A stretch of DNA of 64,000 bases from Sulfurospirillum sp. 1612 (GTDB lineage Bacteria > Campylobacterota > Campylobacteria > Campylobacterales > Sulfurospirillaceae): positions 1,054,001 to 1,118,000 of the forward strand of contig NZ_CP140614.1 in the NCBI RefSeq assembly GCF_036556685.1. The letters are read 5' to 3'. How positions within the stretch are numbered: position 1 is the stretch's first letter; the number at the start of each line of letters is the position of its first letter. Of this stretch, positions 18,929-29,000 are shown piece by piece. The notes under the pieces were generated by a model. The model was not told where the DNA came from. It did no database searches and saw only the letters and a program-made list of their open reading frames with translations. The position numbers were made by a program, and so were the translations under genes.

Positions 18929-19328
18929 TGTGCTTCCTTATAAAAATTTCTCTTATCTTATTAGATTTTTTTAGCAGTACGCTACTTCGTTTGATTTTAA
19001 TCAATTTGTACGTTCCTATCTTGTGATAGAGCGCAACCCAGCGCCCATTTATTTTGGCTTTATTAGTAAAAATAGCATCCAATCTAAAGTAGACTCTGCG
19101 TTTTCCTGCACGTTTTTTTAGTTTTGGATCCACTTTTTCTACAATAAATGGATTCGCAATTTTATCGATAGCTTTTTGATTAATACCCGTTCGAGTCTCA
19201 CTCACTTTCTCAAAAATCTTATCGTATTTGAGCATCTCGTTTTGAGGTGGCTCTGTATTGTTTGCATATACAAAACTTGTAAATATTATTGTTAATATTA
19301 ACGCTTTGATGACATTTGTTTTTTTCAA
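18897..19328 (-). CDS. PilP/MshK-like periplasmic pilus protein
   Basis: A 143-residue exported protein with a signal sequence (MKKTNVIKALILTIIFTSFVYA). The mature part is small and basic, with a beta-rich C-terminus (FRLDAIFTNKAKINGRWVAL and YKLIKIKRSSVLLKK) like the PilP/MshK/GspC homology domain that bridges the inner-membrane complex and the secretin. The TTG at 19328 overlaps the PilO-like stop as TTGA and follows a GGGGGA ribosome site by seven bases; an in-frame TTG at 19343 is less likely. The identity is from architecture and position. Confidence 0.65.
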   Translation of the reverse strand: MKKTNVIKALILTIIFTSFVYANNTEPPQNEMLKYDKIFEKVSETRTGINQKAIDKIANPFIVEKVDPKLKKRAGKRRVYFRLDAIFTNKAKINGRWVALYHKIGTYKLIKIKRSSVLLKKSNKIREIFIRKHNGPKIIFSSK

Positions 19329-19975
19329 TATTTCATCCCCCAAACGGCTATATTTACATAACCATCAATTCCGGCTGCGCCTTTTAGGTTTAAATCATAA
19401 ATATCGACTACCAGTTTACTCTCTTCAATCTCATTGATAAATTTCATGACATTTTTGAATTTTCCATTGAACTCTACTTTTAAGGTCAGGATCTGTTCAA
19501 TTTTCTGTAAATTTGGTTTGTTGATACTGTTTTCAATAATCTTAACTTTGACTTTATTTTTTTGAGCTAGGAGGGTAATGGAATCAAGAAACTTAGCCCA
19601 GTTTTGGTTGTTGAAAAGTAAATAAGATAAATTTTTTAATTTATTGTCAATATAGGTATTCATGTTCGTAGTATCGGTCAAATGAGTTTTGGCCTTTTCT
19701 ATATCTTTTCTTGCTTGATTGACATAATAGTGTGTATCACCATTTCTTGTGACAGACCGTAGATAATTTTTTTCGGCCGCCACCTTTTTTTCCATTGTAT
19801 TGAGATTTCTTTTTGTGTATTTTAGCTTTTTATCCGTGATAGGGAATACATAAGCATAGGATATAAATCCGATAAAAACAAATATCATCAATAAAATCAG
19901 CGATACTTCACTACTTTTCTTAGTAGATAGCGCGATATCGAGTTTCTCAAATATACTTCTAGAACTACTCATCAT
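19325..19975 (-). CDS. PilO/MshJ-like inner-membrane pilus protein
   Basis: A 216-residue bitopic protein. One membrane helix lies at about residues 24-44, then a coiled coil (KYTKRNLNTMEKKVAAEKNY and KARKDIEKAKTHL-type sequence) and a periplasmic ferredoxin-like domain (about 120-216) with LKVEFNGKFKNVMKFINEIEE. This is the PilO/GspM/MshJ layout that forms the alignment complex with PilN and PilP. It overlaps the PilMN-like gene by 11 bases. Confidence 0.75.
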   Translation of the reverse strand: MMSSSRSIFEKLDIALSTKKSSEVSLILLMIFVFIGFISYAYVFPITDKKLKYTKRNLNTMEKKVAAEKNYLRSVTRNGDTHYYVNQARKDIEKAKTHLTDTTNMNTYIDNKLKNLSYLLFNNQNWAKFLDSITLLAQKNKVKVKIIENSINKPNLQKIEQILTLKVEFNGKFKNVMKFINEIEESKLVVDIYDLNLKGAAGIDGYVNIAVWGMKY

Positions 19976-21485
19976 TTAATCCTATATAAATTTTAGACAA
20001 ATAGATGTTTTTCTTCTCATCCTTGACTATTTTGTCTGTATTGATTTTATATTTATTTAAATCGGTTAATTTCTTGATAAATTCAGTGATTTTCTTATCG
20101 CTACGATTTTGTATATCAAAAGTGAAGATATCTTTGTTAAATTCAACATTTTCAATCTTTGATTTTGTTTTATTGGTGATATTGAAAAGTTCACTGAGTA
20201 TGACAGCTTTCATTGGATAAGAGATTTTTTTTGCATAAATTTCATCCAAAAGTTTTTTTCTAAATTCCAGTTTGGTGCTCTCTTTTTTTAGGAGCGCATT
20301 GATTTTATTTTTTTCATTTTTCAGGGACGCCAATTGATTTTTGATGGCTGTCGTTTGACGGCTTAGTTTTCTAAACTCTGTTGAAGTCTGTCCCAGTTTT
20401 ATTTGTGAAATATAATTTAATCCCAATTGATAGGCTGGATACGCTAAGGAGATGACAATACTCGCAGCGACAGTTGCGATCAATTTCCCTAATGGTCGCT
20501 TAAAGAGTGGAGGTGGTCTTTTGAATGGTGAAAAGTTGAGGCCATCATCTCTCTCATCAAAATAAACTTGAGCCGATAACATCATCAATATATGAATTTG
20601 ATCGATATACCATTCTTTTGAATTGATGGCAATATTGAAATTAAACTCGTGAGATTCAAGTCCCAAATAACTCTGAGCATACTCTTCAATACCTAAGAGA
20701 TCACCAATCTCTGAGCCAATATAGATTTTATTAATGGCATCAAGCGTGTAGGATCTTTTGGCATACACTAATACATCATTGATATATAAGAATATTTCTC
20801 CAAAAAGCTTCATGAGATGTTTTTGGTACTCTAAGTTTGTTCCTTTGAGTCCATCATTTGTTAATAAATCATTGAAATCTTTTTCATCGACACGTTCTCC
20901 TACTAATTCACAAAACTTTTCATTAATCTGAGTGAGTGAGTAGTGCAATGATTTAGAGTATAAGTATTCACCATCACGATAGATTGCCAAAAAGGCATCT
21001 TCTTTTTGAAAATAGATAAAACAATTAACGCCATCACTCTCTAATAGGTTTTTCTTATAGAGAGCTTTTAATAAGAAAGGGGTGCCGGTTGCATAATCAA
21101 TATGCTTTGTATGCTTTTTGATAGGCCCTAACCGCTCACTTACCAGTGATGAATCCATAACAAAAACATTATAGATTCTATTTTTAGCGTCATTGGTTTC
21201 AGTTTCTAAATAGGTAATGGAGTAATTAATCGCAGAATCAAGTCCTAATTCGTCATAGACTTTTACCTCAATCGCATCTTTTAAATCCTCAGGCGGAATA
21301 TTTCTGCTCATCTCTATGGTTGCATTGATAATATCCTTAGAGGGAATGTATGAGGTGATAAATGCATCTTTTTTACTTTTTTCAAGCTTATTGACATTGA
21401 TTTCATTCTTGTTGTATTCATAAGAGATTAGTGTTATCGGGTCAACGGAGATGATACTTGAGTAGTTATTTTTATTTTTTGCCAT
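19965..21485 (-). CDS. PilM-PilN fusion (MshI-like) pilus alignment protein
   Basis: A 506-residue protein that appears to join two pilus components. Residues about 1-315 resemble an actin-like PilM/MshI ATPase fold, with IPPEDLKDAIEVKVYDELGL and YATGTPFLLKALY regions. One membrane helix follows (about 330-352, LIATVAASIVISLAYPAYQL), then a coiled coil (about 360-410) and a small periplasmic domain as in PilN. It is the first gene of the operon, with TAGGAG before ATG 21485. In Pseudomonas PilM and PilN are separate and interact through the PilN N-terminus; here they are covalently linked. Confidence 0.75.
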   Translation of the reverse strand: MAKNKNNYSSIISVDPITLISYEYNKNEINVNKLEKSKKDAFITSYIPSKDIINATIEMSRNIPPEDLKDAIEVKVYDELGLDSAINYSITYLETETNDAKNRIYNVFVMDSSLVSERLGPIKKHTKHIDYATGTPFLLKALYKKNLLESDGVNCFIYFQKEDAFLAIYRDGEYLYSKSLHYSLTQINEKFCELVGERVDEKDFNDLLTNDGLKGTNLEYQKHLMKLFGEIFLYINDVLVYAKRSYTLDAINKIYIGSEIGDLLGIEEYAQSYLGLESHEFNFNIAINSKEWYIDQIHILMMLSAQVYFDERDDGLNFSPFKRPPPLFKRPLGKLIATVAASIVISLAYPAYQLGLNYISQIKLGQTSTEFRKLSRQTTAIKNQLASLKNEKNKINALLKKESTKLEFRKKLLDEIYAKKISYPMKAVILSELFNITNKTKSKIENVEFNKDIFTFDIQNRSDKKITEFIKKLTDLNKYKINTDKIVKDEKKNIYLSKIYIGLNDE

Positions 21486-21553
21486 TGTTGATAACTCCTA
21501 ATTTTAGTCGATTTCTTTAATGAATATTTTAATTGTACCATAAAATCTAAGAT

Positions 21554-22453
21554 TTATTCAAAATCATAGCCTAATTTTTTCAAAATCTCTCTATTTTGGC
21601 TCCATCCGGGCTTTACGGTGACGAAAAGTTTCAAAAAAACGTTTTTGTTGGATAGGGCTTTAATCTCATTACGAGCGCTACTTCCGATTCGTTTGAGCGT
21701 TTGACCGTCTTTTCCTATCAGTACGCCTTTTTGACTCTTTTTCTCTACGATAATACTCGCATGTACAACCTCAATATCATCTTTCTCTTCAATTTTATCA
21801 ATGACTACATCGGCAAAATAAGGAATTTCTTCACTAGTATTGTTAAAAATCGATTCTCGAATGTATTCTTTATAAATATCTCTGATGTTTTCAGTCGTTA
21901 AAATCTCAGGGTCATATAGGTAGGGATGTACGGGTAAATATTTGGAAATCTCTTCCAATAAATACTCTTTTTTTGTGCCTCTTTTGATTGAGACTGGCAT
22001 GATGGCTAGAAATTTGTCTTGATAGCGACTAAATTCTTGTAATTTTGCCAAGATTTTTTCATTGCTGACATTGTCAGTTTTGGTAAGCAGGACGATATGG
22101 GGTCTATTTTTTTTGTTTTTTTCTAAGAAATCAAGATAATAGTCTAATTTATCTGTGATTGGGGATAAAAACAAAATTAAATCACAATCTCCCATGGCTT
22201 TGAGCGCTTCATCAAGCATGAATTGGTTGAGGAGCCTCTCACGCTCATGTAAACCTGGCGTATCCACAAAGATAATCTGAGTATCATGATGCATCGCAAT
22301 AATTTTAGAACGCCTTCTTGTGGCATTGGCCTTGTGAGAGACCATAGCAATTTTTTCGTTCACAAGCCAATTAAGGAGTGAACTTTTTCCTGCATTGGGT
22401 CTCCCAATGACCGAAACGAAGCCGGACTTCGTTTCTACAATATTATCAGCCAT
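21554..22453 (-). CDS. era: Era GTPase, 30S ribosome assembly
   Basis: A 299-residue Era with both standard domains. The GTPase has G1 GRPNAGKSSLLN near residue 17, G3 DTPGLHE near 64 and G4 LLTKTDNV near 128. The C-terminal KH domain contains KKSQKGVLIGKDGQTLKRIG near 235-255. Era binds the 3' end of 16S rRNA during 30S maturation. Its start overlaps the hslU stop by one base (TAATG), and it ends the argG-hslVU operon. Confidence 0.96.
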   Translation of the reverse strand: MADNIVETKSGFVSVIGRPNAGKSSLLNWLVNEKIAMVSHKANATRRRSKIIAMHHDTQIIFVDTPGLHERERLLNQFMLDEALKAMGDCDLILFLSPITDKLDYYLDFLEKNKKNRPHIVLLTKTDNVSNEKILAKLQEFSRYQDKFLAIMPVSIKRGTKKEYLLEEISKYLPVHPYLYDPEILTTENIRDIYKEYIRESIFNNTSEEIPYFADVVIDKIEEKDDIEVVHASIIVEKKSQKGVLIGKDGQTLKRIGSSARNEIKALSNKNVFLKLFVTVKPGWSQNREILKKLGYDFE

Positions 22454-23778
22454 TATAATATGTACCTACTGCTATCTTCGTCTTCAACAATATCATCGAG
22501 TTTTTCATGAATTAATTCTTTTGTGACACGAACTTGCTGTCCTGCAAATTCATCTGCGCTATAGCTAATATCTTCTAAGACTTTTTCTATGACAGTATGG
22601 AGTCTTCGTGCTCCAATGTCTTCGGTCTTTTCGTTAGTGATTTGTGAAATTTTTGCGATGGCTTTGATGGCATCATCTTCAAAGACCAAATCAACATCTT
22701 CAGTTTTTAAGAGTGCTTGATATTGTTTTAAAAGTGAATTTTTTGGTTGGGTTAATATCTTGTAAAGAATCGTTTCACTCAGCGAACTCAGCTCTACGCG
22801 CAATGGAAATCTTCCTTGGAGTTCTGGAATCAAATCACTCGGTTTGCTTAGATGAAAAGCACCCGCTGCAATAAATAGGATATGATCGGTTTTGATAATA
22901 CCATATTTTGTATTCACATCGCTACCTTCTACGATTGGCAATAGATCGCGCTGAACGCCTTCTTTGCTTGGGTCGCTTCGATTAGAAGAGTGTGAACTGA
23001 CCGCAACTTTATCGATTTCATCTATAAAGATAATACCACCGTTTTCTGCTCGGTCTTTGGCTTCGTTTTTAATGGCTTCATTATCGAGAAGTTTTTCACT
23101 GACTTCATTTTTCAATGCCTCTTTAGCATCTTTGACTTTGATAGTTTTTTTGATGTTTTTTTGATTTGAACCGAGTATTTTTATAAAAGATTCTTGAACT
23201 TTGACAATTTCTGGTGGCAATGATGAGTCTGACATATCGCTATTGGCATTTGAAATTTCAATTTCAATTTCCAAATCGTCCAATTCATTATCTCTGAATT
23301 TTTGGCGCATTTTTTCATAACTGCGTTGATAATCATGCTTTTTTTCTTCACTCGCACCTTTAGGTAAAGGTGGCAATAGTTTTTCTATAATCTCTTTTTC
23401 GACATGTGTCATGATGGTATCTTTATTCTTTTCTCGGTGCTGTGCTCGAACCAAATTAAATGAAGCGACCATCAAGTCTCTTACCATAGATTCCACATCT
23501 CTTCCGACAAAACCCACTTCTGTGTATTTGCTCGCTTCGACTTTGATAAACGGAACGCCCATCATCTTAGCCATGCGTCTTGCGATTTCTGTCTTTCCTA
23601 CCCCGGTTGATCCTATCATGAGGATGTTCTTAGGCATGACTTCTTCTTGCATATCTTTTTCAAGTTTTAATCGTCTGTATCGATTTCTCAATGCTACGGC
23701 TATTGATTTTTTGGCTTCAAATTGACCGATAATATACTCATTAAGATACTCTACAATCTCTTTTGGTTTTAAATTCAT
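22453..23778 (-). CDS. hslU: HslU, ATPase of the HslUV protease
   Basis: A 441-residue AAA+ unfoldase. Walker A MIGSTGVGKTEIARRMAKM is near residues 52-68. The inserted I domain (about 110-235) is acidic and low in complexity. Walker B GGIIFIDEIDKVA is near 247, followed by sensor and C-terminal helices including IGARRLHTVIEKVLEDISY. It feeds unfolded proteins into HslV. hslV ends three bases upstream, the usual arrangement. Confidence 0.97.
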   Translation of the reverse strand: MNLKPKEIVEYLNEYIIGQFEAKKSIAVALRNRYRRLKLEKDMQEEVMPKNILMIGSTGVGKTEIARRMAKMMGVPFIKVEASKYTEVGFVGRDVESMVRDLMVASFNLVRAQHREKNKDTIMTHVEKEIIEKLLPPLPKGASEEKKHDYQRSYEKMRQKFRDNELDDLEIEIEISNANSDMSDSSLPPEIVKVQESFIKILGSNQKNIKKTIKVKDAKEALKNEVSEKLLDNEAIKNEAKDRAENGGIIFIDEIDKVAVSSHSSNRSDPSKEGVQRDLLPIVEGSDVNTKYGIIKTDHILFIAAGAFHLSKPSDLIPELQGRFPLRVELSSLSETILYKILTQPKNSLLKQYQALLKTEDVDLVFEDDAIKAIAKISQITNEKTEDIGARRLHTVIEKVLEDISYSADEFAGQQVRVTKELIHEKLDDIVEDEDSSRYIL

Positions 23779-23780
23779 CT

Positions 23781-24320
23781 CTATTTGTCCTCAAGTGAAA
23801 ATAATTTAATATTGTTATTGGTGTAGATACAAAGTTCTCCTGCGATATTTAGGCTCTCTTTGACCAGTGTTTCTTCATCAAGATGGGCGTGACGATCGAG
23901 TGCACGCGCTGCTGAAATGGCAAAGTTTCCACCACTGCCAATCGCTGCGATTTTACCATCTTCTGGTTCGACGACATCGCCGGTGCCGCTTAATATAAAA
24001 ATATGTTTGGTGTTGAGTACGATCATCATCGCTTCAAGACGGCGTAGCATCTTATCTTTGCGCCACTCTTTTGAAAATTCTATGACAGATTTGTATAAAT
24101 CCCCTTTTTTTTGTTCCAAAATTCCTTCAAACATATCAAAGAGATTAAAGGCATCAGCGGTACTTCCGGCAAATCCAGCAAGGATTTTTCCATTATATAA
24201 TTTTCTGATTTTGGTGGCATTACTCTTTAGGACACTATTGCCAAATGTGACTTGTCCGTCTCCGCCGATGACGGCTTTCTTGTCTCCACGGCATGCTAAT
24301 ATTGTTGTGGCTTCAAACAT
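23781..24320 (-). CDS. hslV: HslV, proteolytic subunit of HslUV
   Basis: A 179-residue threonine protease of the proteasome beta family. The N-terminus [14 protein letters not shown] carries a four-residue extension before the catalytic Thr5, as in Helicobacter and Campylobacter; many bacteria have Thr at position 2. It must be cut off to expose the nucleophile. The conserved [11 protein letters not shown] and [19 protein letters not shown] blocks and the [17 protein letters not shown] metal-binding loop are intact. Confidence 0.97.
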   Translation of the reverse strand: MFEATTILACRGDKKAVIGGDGQVTFGNSVLKSNATKIRKLYNGKILAGFAGSTADAFNLFDMFEGILEQKKGDLYKSVIEFSKEWRKDKMLRRLEAMMIVLNTKHIFILSGTGDVVEPEDGKIAAIGSGGNFAISAARALDRHAHLDEETLVKESLNIAGELCIYTNNNIKLFSLEDK

Positions 24321-24329
24321 TTTATTTGC

Positions 24330-24776
24330 TTACTCCCCGATGATTTCTAAGGTCAAATCTGCATGGATACCATGACCTAATTTTGCAGAAATTGTAAAAT
24401 CTCCCGTTGTTTTGATGGCTTTATCCATTTCTATCTGTTTTTTGTCAATTTTGACTTGGTGTTGACTGAAAAGTTCTTGAGAGATTTCATCTTTTGTGAC
24501 GGCACCAAAAAGACTGCCATTGGCTCCTAACTTGCGTGTAATAACAAGTTTTTTATTGGCCAAATCTTCTTTTAATTTGGTCAATGTTTCAATCTCTTCA
24601 GCTTCGGCTTCAGCCTTTCTTTTTTGGTCGGCTTCATATTTTCTAAGTACTTCATTGGTAGCATGAAGTGCCAAACCTTTGCCGATTAAAAAGTTTCTTC
24701 CATAACCATCTTTGACTTCTTTAATCTCCCCTTTTTTTCCGAGGGATTTAACATCTTTAATTAATAATACTTTCAT
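24330..24776 (-). CDS. rplI: 50S ribosomal protein L9
   Basis: A 148-residue L9 of standard length. The N-terminal 23S rRNA-binding domain starts [20 protein letters not shown] and has [14 protein letters not shown] long connecting helix (about 45-75) leads to the C-terminal domain ending [10 protein letters not shown]. It lies between the rhodanese gene and hslV. rplI outside an rpsF-rpsR cluster and next to hslVU is a known Campylobacterota arrangement. Confidence 0.97.
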   Translation of the reverse strand: MKVLLIKDVKSLGKKGEIKEVKDGYGRNFLIGKGLALHATNEVLRKYEADQKRKAEAEAEEIETLTKLKEDLANKKLVITRKLGANGSLFGAVTKDEISQELFSQHQVKIDKKQIEMDKAIKTTGDFTISAKLGHGIHADLTLEIIGE

Positions 24777-24794
24777 ATCAGTCGCTCCTTGTTA

Positions 24795-25190
24795 TTATAA
24801 TTTATTGGGAATTTTTGCGTGGCTACACTTTTCTCCGCGATACGCCACAATGCCATCTGTTAGATGGGCAATCTTGGTAAATCCCATCTGTTGCTTCAAG
24901 ATTGCCAGTACATGACCGGTTCGATTGCCGGTACGACAATACAAAATAATCGGGTCATGTTTCAACGTTTCTAATGTCTCAATGTGAACATGCAACAATG
25001 TTGTGGGAAATAAATAATCCGTACCGACAATACTCTGGTCCGTATATTCTAGGATTTCTCTAATATCAATTAAGTGAAAATCAATCTCTTTATTTGCGCG
25101 TGATGCAAGCAATGCTTCCAAGTCCGCACTGCTTGCATTTGCAGAAGAAAAAACACGCGTTTTTATGGCTTCAAGTTTATCGTTTTTCAT
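24795..25190 (-). CDS. Rhodanese-like sulfurtransferase
   Basis: A cytoplasmic protein of about 131 residues with a single rhodanese domain in its C-terminal two thirds. [20 protein letters not shown] is the N-terminal rhodanese motif. The active-site loop [12 protein letters not shown] has the persulfide cysteine and a six-residue cradle typical of sulfur-specific rhodaneses. The frame is open back to 25304 inside argG, but the ATG at 25190, overlapping the argG end by only 14 bases, gives a normal-length protein. It may handle sulfane sulfur; the partner is unknown. Confidence 0.82.
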   Translation of the reverse strand: MKNDKLEAIKTRVFSSANASSADLEALLASRANKEIDFHLIDIREILEYTDQSIVGTDYLFPTTLLHVHIETLETLKHDPIILYCRTGNRTGHVLAILKQQMGFTKIAHLTDGIVAYRGEKCSHAKIPNKL

Positions 25191-26406
25191 GAGCTTTTTT
25201 ATTTTTGCCACTGATGATAAATCGTAGTGCATTGAGCTTGATAAATCCGCCTGCATCTTTTTGGTTGTATACTTCATCGGCTTCAAACGTACAAAACTCT
25301 TCATTAAAGAGATTATTTTTTTCTGAACTTCTACCCACTACGGTCACATTGCCTTTGTAGAGTTCGAGTCGGACTGTTCCATTGACATTTTCTTGTGATT
25401 TATCAATCGCCGCTTGCATCATCTCGCGCTCAGGTGCAAACCAAAATCCATTATAAATCGTCGTCGCATAACGTGGCATTAATTCATCTTTGAAGTGCGC
25501 TGCTTCTTTGTCTAGGGTAATACTCTCTATAGCGCGATGTGCTTTGAGCATAATCGTACCACCGGGTGTCTCATAACAGCCACGACTTTTCATACCGACA
25601 AAACGGTTTTCAACAATGTCAATTCTGCCGATACCATGTTTGCCGCCGAGGTCGTTGAGCGTTTTTAACATCGTAGCAGGGCTTAATCTTTTGCCATTGA
25701 GTGCGACAGGGTCCCCTTTTTCATATTCTATTTCTATGGTTTCACTCTCATTAGGAGCCTCTTGTGGACTGCAGGTCCAGCGCCACATATCATCGTCTGG
25801 TTTGGCATTTGGATCTTCTAGTATCAAACCTTCATACGAGATGTGAAGTAAGTTTGCATCCATAGAATAAGGAGATTTATTGCCTTTTTTCTCAATAGTA
25901 ATACCATTTTTTTGTGCATAAGCCATGAGTTTTTCTCGTGAATTAAGATCCCACTCTCTCCATGGTGCAATAATCGTAAGATCTGAGTTCATACTCAAAT
26001 ATCCCAATTCAAATCTGATTTGATCGTTGCCTTTTCCCGTTGCCCCATGACTGACGGCATCAGCACCTGTTAAGGCGGCAATCTCAGCTTGTCTTTTTGC
26101 AATCAAAGGTCTTGCGATTGAGGTACCTAATAGATACTCACCCTCATAAATTGTATTGGCTCTAAACATAGGAAAAACATAATCTCTTACAAACTCTTCT
26201 TTTAAATCTTCGATAAAAATATTTTCAGGTTTAATACCGAGTTGAAGTGCCTTTTTTCTAGCAGGCTCTAACTCTTCTCCTTGTCCGATATCTGCTGTGA
26301 ATGTGACGACTTCACAGTTAAATTCATCTTGTAGCCATTTTAAGATAATACTCGTATCCAATCCTCCAGAATACGCTAAAACGACTTTTTTTACATTTTT
26401 TTTCAT
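25177..26406 (-). CDS. argG: Argininosuccinate synthase
   Basis: A 409-residue ArgG, joining citrulline and aspartate with ATP in arginine synthesis. The ATP-pyrophosphatase P-loop [18 protein letters not shown] is at the N-terminus. Conserved blocks include [30 protein letters not shown] and [12 protein letters not shown]. The start at 26406 has AAGGAG nine bases upstream; the 11 codons open before it are not likely translated. It appears to be first in a minus-strand operon running to era. The last residues (KKAHEKR) overlap the rhodanese gene. Confidence 0.96.
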   Translation of the reverse strand: MKKNVKKVVLAYSGGLDTSIILKWLQDEFNCEVVTFTADIGQGEELEPARKKALQLGIKPENIFIEDLKEEFVRDYVFPMFRANTIYEGEYLLGTSIARPLIAKRQAEIAALTGADAVSHGATGKGNDQIRFELGYLSMNSDLTIIAPWREWDLNSREKLMAYAQKNGITIEKKGNKSPYSMDANLLHISYEGLILEDPNAKPDDDMWRWTCSPQEAPNESETIEIEYEKGDPVALNGKRLSPATMLKTLNDLGGKHGIGRIDIVENRFVGMKSRGCYETPGGTIMLKAHRAIESITLDKEAAHFKDELMPRYATTIYNGFWFAPEREMMQAAIDKSQENVNGTVRLELYKGNVTVVGRSSEKNNLFNEEFCTFEADEVYNQKDAGGFIKLNALRFIISGKNKKAHEKR

Positions 26407-26599
26407 AATTGTTTCTCCTTTTGTCAAGGCTAATGCCATTAAGGAAAGTATTTTATCGAAAAATATTAAAAATAGAGCTTAGAAAATGAAGAGATAATGA
26501 TTTTGCAAAGTCTTCACAATAGCAAAAATCGTTCCATACAATGATAATTTAAAATTTGTTTTGATACAATTTCGTAGATTAATTGGTAAGGCTTATACA

Positions 26600-26848
26600 T
26601 TGAGAATAGATAAATTTTTAAACAGTGTGAATATTACGAAAAGACGATCAATCTCTGAGGATATGTGTAAAAGTGGCGTCGTGAGCATCAATGACACGGT
26701 AGTGAAACCTGCTAAAATGACAAAAGTGGGGGATATTATTAGTGTAAAATATCTCGATAAAATCGTGCGATATGAAGTGTTACAGATACCACAGACCAAG
26801 ACCATTCCCAAAAGTGCTCAAAGTGAGTATGTTAAAATATTAAATTAG
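26600..26848 (+). CDS. S4-domain RNA-binding protein
   Basis: A protein of about 82 residues that is essentially one S4 RNA-binding domain: LRIDKFLNSVNITKRRS, then DMCKSGVVSINDTVVKPA and VGDIISVKYLDK. Such small S4 proteins (Hsp15/YlmH/RqcP-like) act on ribosomes or stalled 50S subunits. The TTG at 26600 is chosen because TAAGG ends eight bases before it and the S4 motif begins at once; an in-frame TTG at 26561 adds 13 unlikely residues. It heads the trpD-tsaE-lptB-rpoN group and is divergent from argG. Confidence 0.82.
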   Translation: MRIDKFLNSVNITKRRSISEDMCKSGVVSINDTVVKPAKMTKVGDIISVKYLDKIVRYEVLQIPQTKTIPKSAQSEYVKILN

Positions 26849-26879
26849 AATTTTAGAGACGTGAGTAAAGGATAGCAAT

Positions 26880-27860
26880 ATGTTTGAAGTACCAAAAGAA
26901 AATTTTCAAAAAATATTTACCAATGAAATGGGTTTTGATGAAGCAAGAGCCTATTTGATTGATATTTACAAAAGAGGGGAGACAGCCGAAGAGATTGCTG
27001 CGGCCACTGAGGTCATGCGTGAACATTCAATCAAGCTGATTCTCCCCGAAGCATTGCGTGATAAACTAATCGATATTGTCGGTACTGGTGGTGATAAGAG
27101 TAATAGCTTTAACATCTCCAGTACGGTTTCACTGTTACTGCCGACATTTGGATGTTTTGTTGCCAAACACGGTAATCGTGCGATTACCAGTAAATCAGGA
27201 AGTGCTGATATGCTTGAAGCCATTGGCATCAATCTAGACCTTGATACCCAAAAACAGACGAAAATGTTGAGTGAGTGCGGGTTTGCATTTTTATTTGCAA
27301 TCAATCATCATCCTGCGATGAAATACATCATGCCCCTTCGTAGAAGTATCGAACATCGAAGCATTTTTAATATCCTAGGACCCCTAACAAATCCAGCCGG
27401 CGCTAAAAAATATCTTATCGGTGTCTTTAGTGATGCCTTTCTCAATCGCATTATCGTAGGACTTAGTATGCTAGATACAACCAGTGCGGTAGCGATTAGT
27501 AGTCGTGATAAGATGGATGAGATTAGTATCTCAGATATTACCTATGCGACCATGCTCAAAGATAATCGTACGAAGGATTTTATCATTGATCCACAAGAGT
27601 ATGGCATCAAGTTAGCCCCTCGCGAATCAATTGTCGGAGGCAGTGCGAAAGATAATGCCCAAATTACTTATAACATTTTAAAAGGCGAAGAGAACGGCCC
27701 AAAACGTGATATCGTACTACTCAATACCGCGATGGCGCTTGTGGTGGATGACAAAGCACGAGACATACAAGAGGGTATCGAGATGGCAAGAGATTCTATT
27801 GATAGCCATAAGGCTTTCAAAAAACTCGAAGAAATTATAAAAGTTTCCAATACGATATGA
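26880..27860 (+). CDS. trpD: Anthranilate phosphoribosyltransferase
   Basis: A 326-residue TrpD, transferring phosphoribose from PRPP to anthranilate in tryptophan synthesis. The PRPP loop IVGTGGDKSNSFNIST is near residue 65, KHGNRAITSKSGSADMLEA near 95 and RRSIEHRSIFNILGPLTNPA near 155. No other trp gene is in the window. Its stop overlaps the tsaE start by four bases (ATGA), so it is translationally coupled to an unrelated pathway. Confidence 0.94.
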   Translation: MFEVPKENFQKIFTNEMGFDEARAYLIDIYKRGETAEEIAAATEVMREHSIKLILPEALRDKLIDIVGTGGDKSNSFNISSTVSLLLPTFGCFVAKHGNRAITSKSGSADMLEAIGINLDLDTQKQTKMLSECGFAFLFAINHHPAMKYIMPLRRSIEHRSIFNILGPLTNPAGAKKYLIGVFSDAFLNRIIVGLSMLDTTSAVAISSRDKMDEISISDITYATMLKDNRTKDFIIDPQEYGIKLAPRESIVGGSAKDNAQITYNILKGEENGPKRDIVLLNTAMALVVDDKARDIQEGIEMARDSIDSHKAFKKLEEIIKVSNTI

Positions 27861-28276
27861 GTCAGATACACGCCATTTGCTCTTTGAATACTTTGGATGA
27901 TTTTATCGATGAAGTACGCACTTTTTTAGGCGATTGTCGTATCATTTTATTGCAAGGAGACCTCGCTAGTGGCAAAACGACTTTTGTACAAAAATTTGCA
28001 CAACATATTGGTATTAAGGCGTGTGTGACATCGCCGACATTTTCAGTTCAAAATGAATATGAAAACCGACTGTTTCATTATGATATTTATCAAAATGGCA
28101 CCGCTGCTTTTATTGCGCAGGGGTTATTAGAAGAACTCGATAAAGAGGGGTGGCATCTGATTGAATGGGGAGATGCCGAATTGGAGCAGATTTTAGAGCG
28201 TTATTTACTAGATTATGCTCGCATTACAATAACAAAACATGACAAAGATACAAGGAATTATACGTGCATACACTAA
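27857..28276 (+). CDS. tsaE: TsaE, ATPase of tRNA t6A synthesis
   Basis: A 139-residue P-loop protein that works with TsaB and TsaD to form threonylcarbamoyl-adenosine at position 37 of ANN-decoding tRNAs. Walker [19 protein letters not shown] is near residues 33-48. Conserved [11 protein letters not shown] and LFHYDIYQ follow, with HLIEWGD near 103. It overlaps trpD by 4 bases and lptB by 13. Confidence 0.93.
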   Translation: MSQIHAICSLNTLDDFIDEVRTFLGDCRIILLQGDLASGKTTFVQKFAQHIGIKACVTSPTFSVQNEYENRLFHYDIYQNGTAAFIAQGLLEELDKEGWHLIEWGDAELEQILERYLLDYARITITKHDKDTRNYTCIH

Positions 28277-28986
28277 AAGCCGACAAGCTGATGAAGTCTA
28301 TCAAAAATACAAAAATTATCAATGAAGTTTCACTTGAAGTTAAAAGTGGAGAAATTGTAGGGCTTTTAGGACCCAATGGTGCTGGTAAAACCACCATGTT
28401 TTATATGATATGCGGCATCATCAAACCCGATAGCGGTGATATTTATCTTGATAATATCAATATTACCAAAATGTCAATGCACAAACGCTCTAAAGAGGGC
28501 ATTGGATACTTGCCTCAAGAGTCGAGTATTTTCAAAGAATTAAGCGTAGAAGAGAATCTCATGTTGGCTTCAGAAATTGTTTATGATAATCAAGAAGAGA
28601 TGGAATCACGCGTAGAAAAACTGTTAGAACTTTTGAATATTGAACCCATTCGAAACCGCAAAGGAATCAGCCTCAGCGGGGGAGAACGACGTCGCTGTGA
28701 AATCGCACGATCTTTGGCCAATCAACCAAAATTCCTACTTTTAGATGAACCATTTGCCGGAGTAGATCCCATCGCAGTGGCGGATATTCAGGCGATTGTA
28801 CGTGATCTTGTGAAATTCAATATTGGTGTCTTGATTACCGATCATAATGTTCGAGAGACATTGGGTATTTGTAACCGAGCTTATGTCATGAAGGATGGAC
28901 AGTTATTAGCTAGTGGTAATGCCGAAGATGTCGCCAATGACAAATTGGTCAAGACGCATTATCTTGGAGAAGATTTTAAATTTTAA
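28264..28986 (+). CDS. lptB: LptB, ABC ATPase of LPS export
   Basis: A 240-residue ABC ATPase that powers extraction of lipopolysaccharide from the inner membrane with LptF, LptG and LptC. Walker [16 protein letters not shown] is near residue 38, the signature [16 protein letters not shown] near 140 and Walker [16 protein letters not shown] near 160. The switch histidine is in [12 protein letters not shown]. The start is a GTG at 28264. It directly precedes rpoN (15 bases), a linkage widely conserved in Proteobacteria, which supports LptB over other ABC ATPases. Confidence 0.94.
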   Translation: MHTLKADKLMKSIKNTKIINEVSLEVKSGEIVGLLGPNGAGKTTMFYMICGIIKPDSGDIYLDNINITKMSMHKRSKEGIGYLPQESSIFKELSVEENLMLASEIVYDNQEEMESRVEKLLELLNIEPIRNRKGISLSGGERRRCEIARSLANQPKFLLLDEPFAGVDPIAVADIQAIVRDLVKFNIGVLITDHNVRETLGICNRAYVMKDGQLLASGNAEDVANDKLVKTHYLGEDFKF

Positions 28987-29000
28987 AAAGGTAAATCACC

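Noticed and set aside
12202-21485. Type II secretion system (Gsp) operon
   Set aside because: The gene order and the MshM- and MshN-like genes fit MSHA pili better, and no GspG-K pseudopilins, GspL or GspC with PDZ domain are seen.
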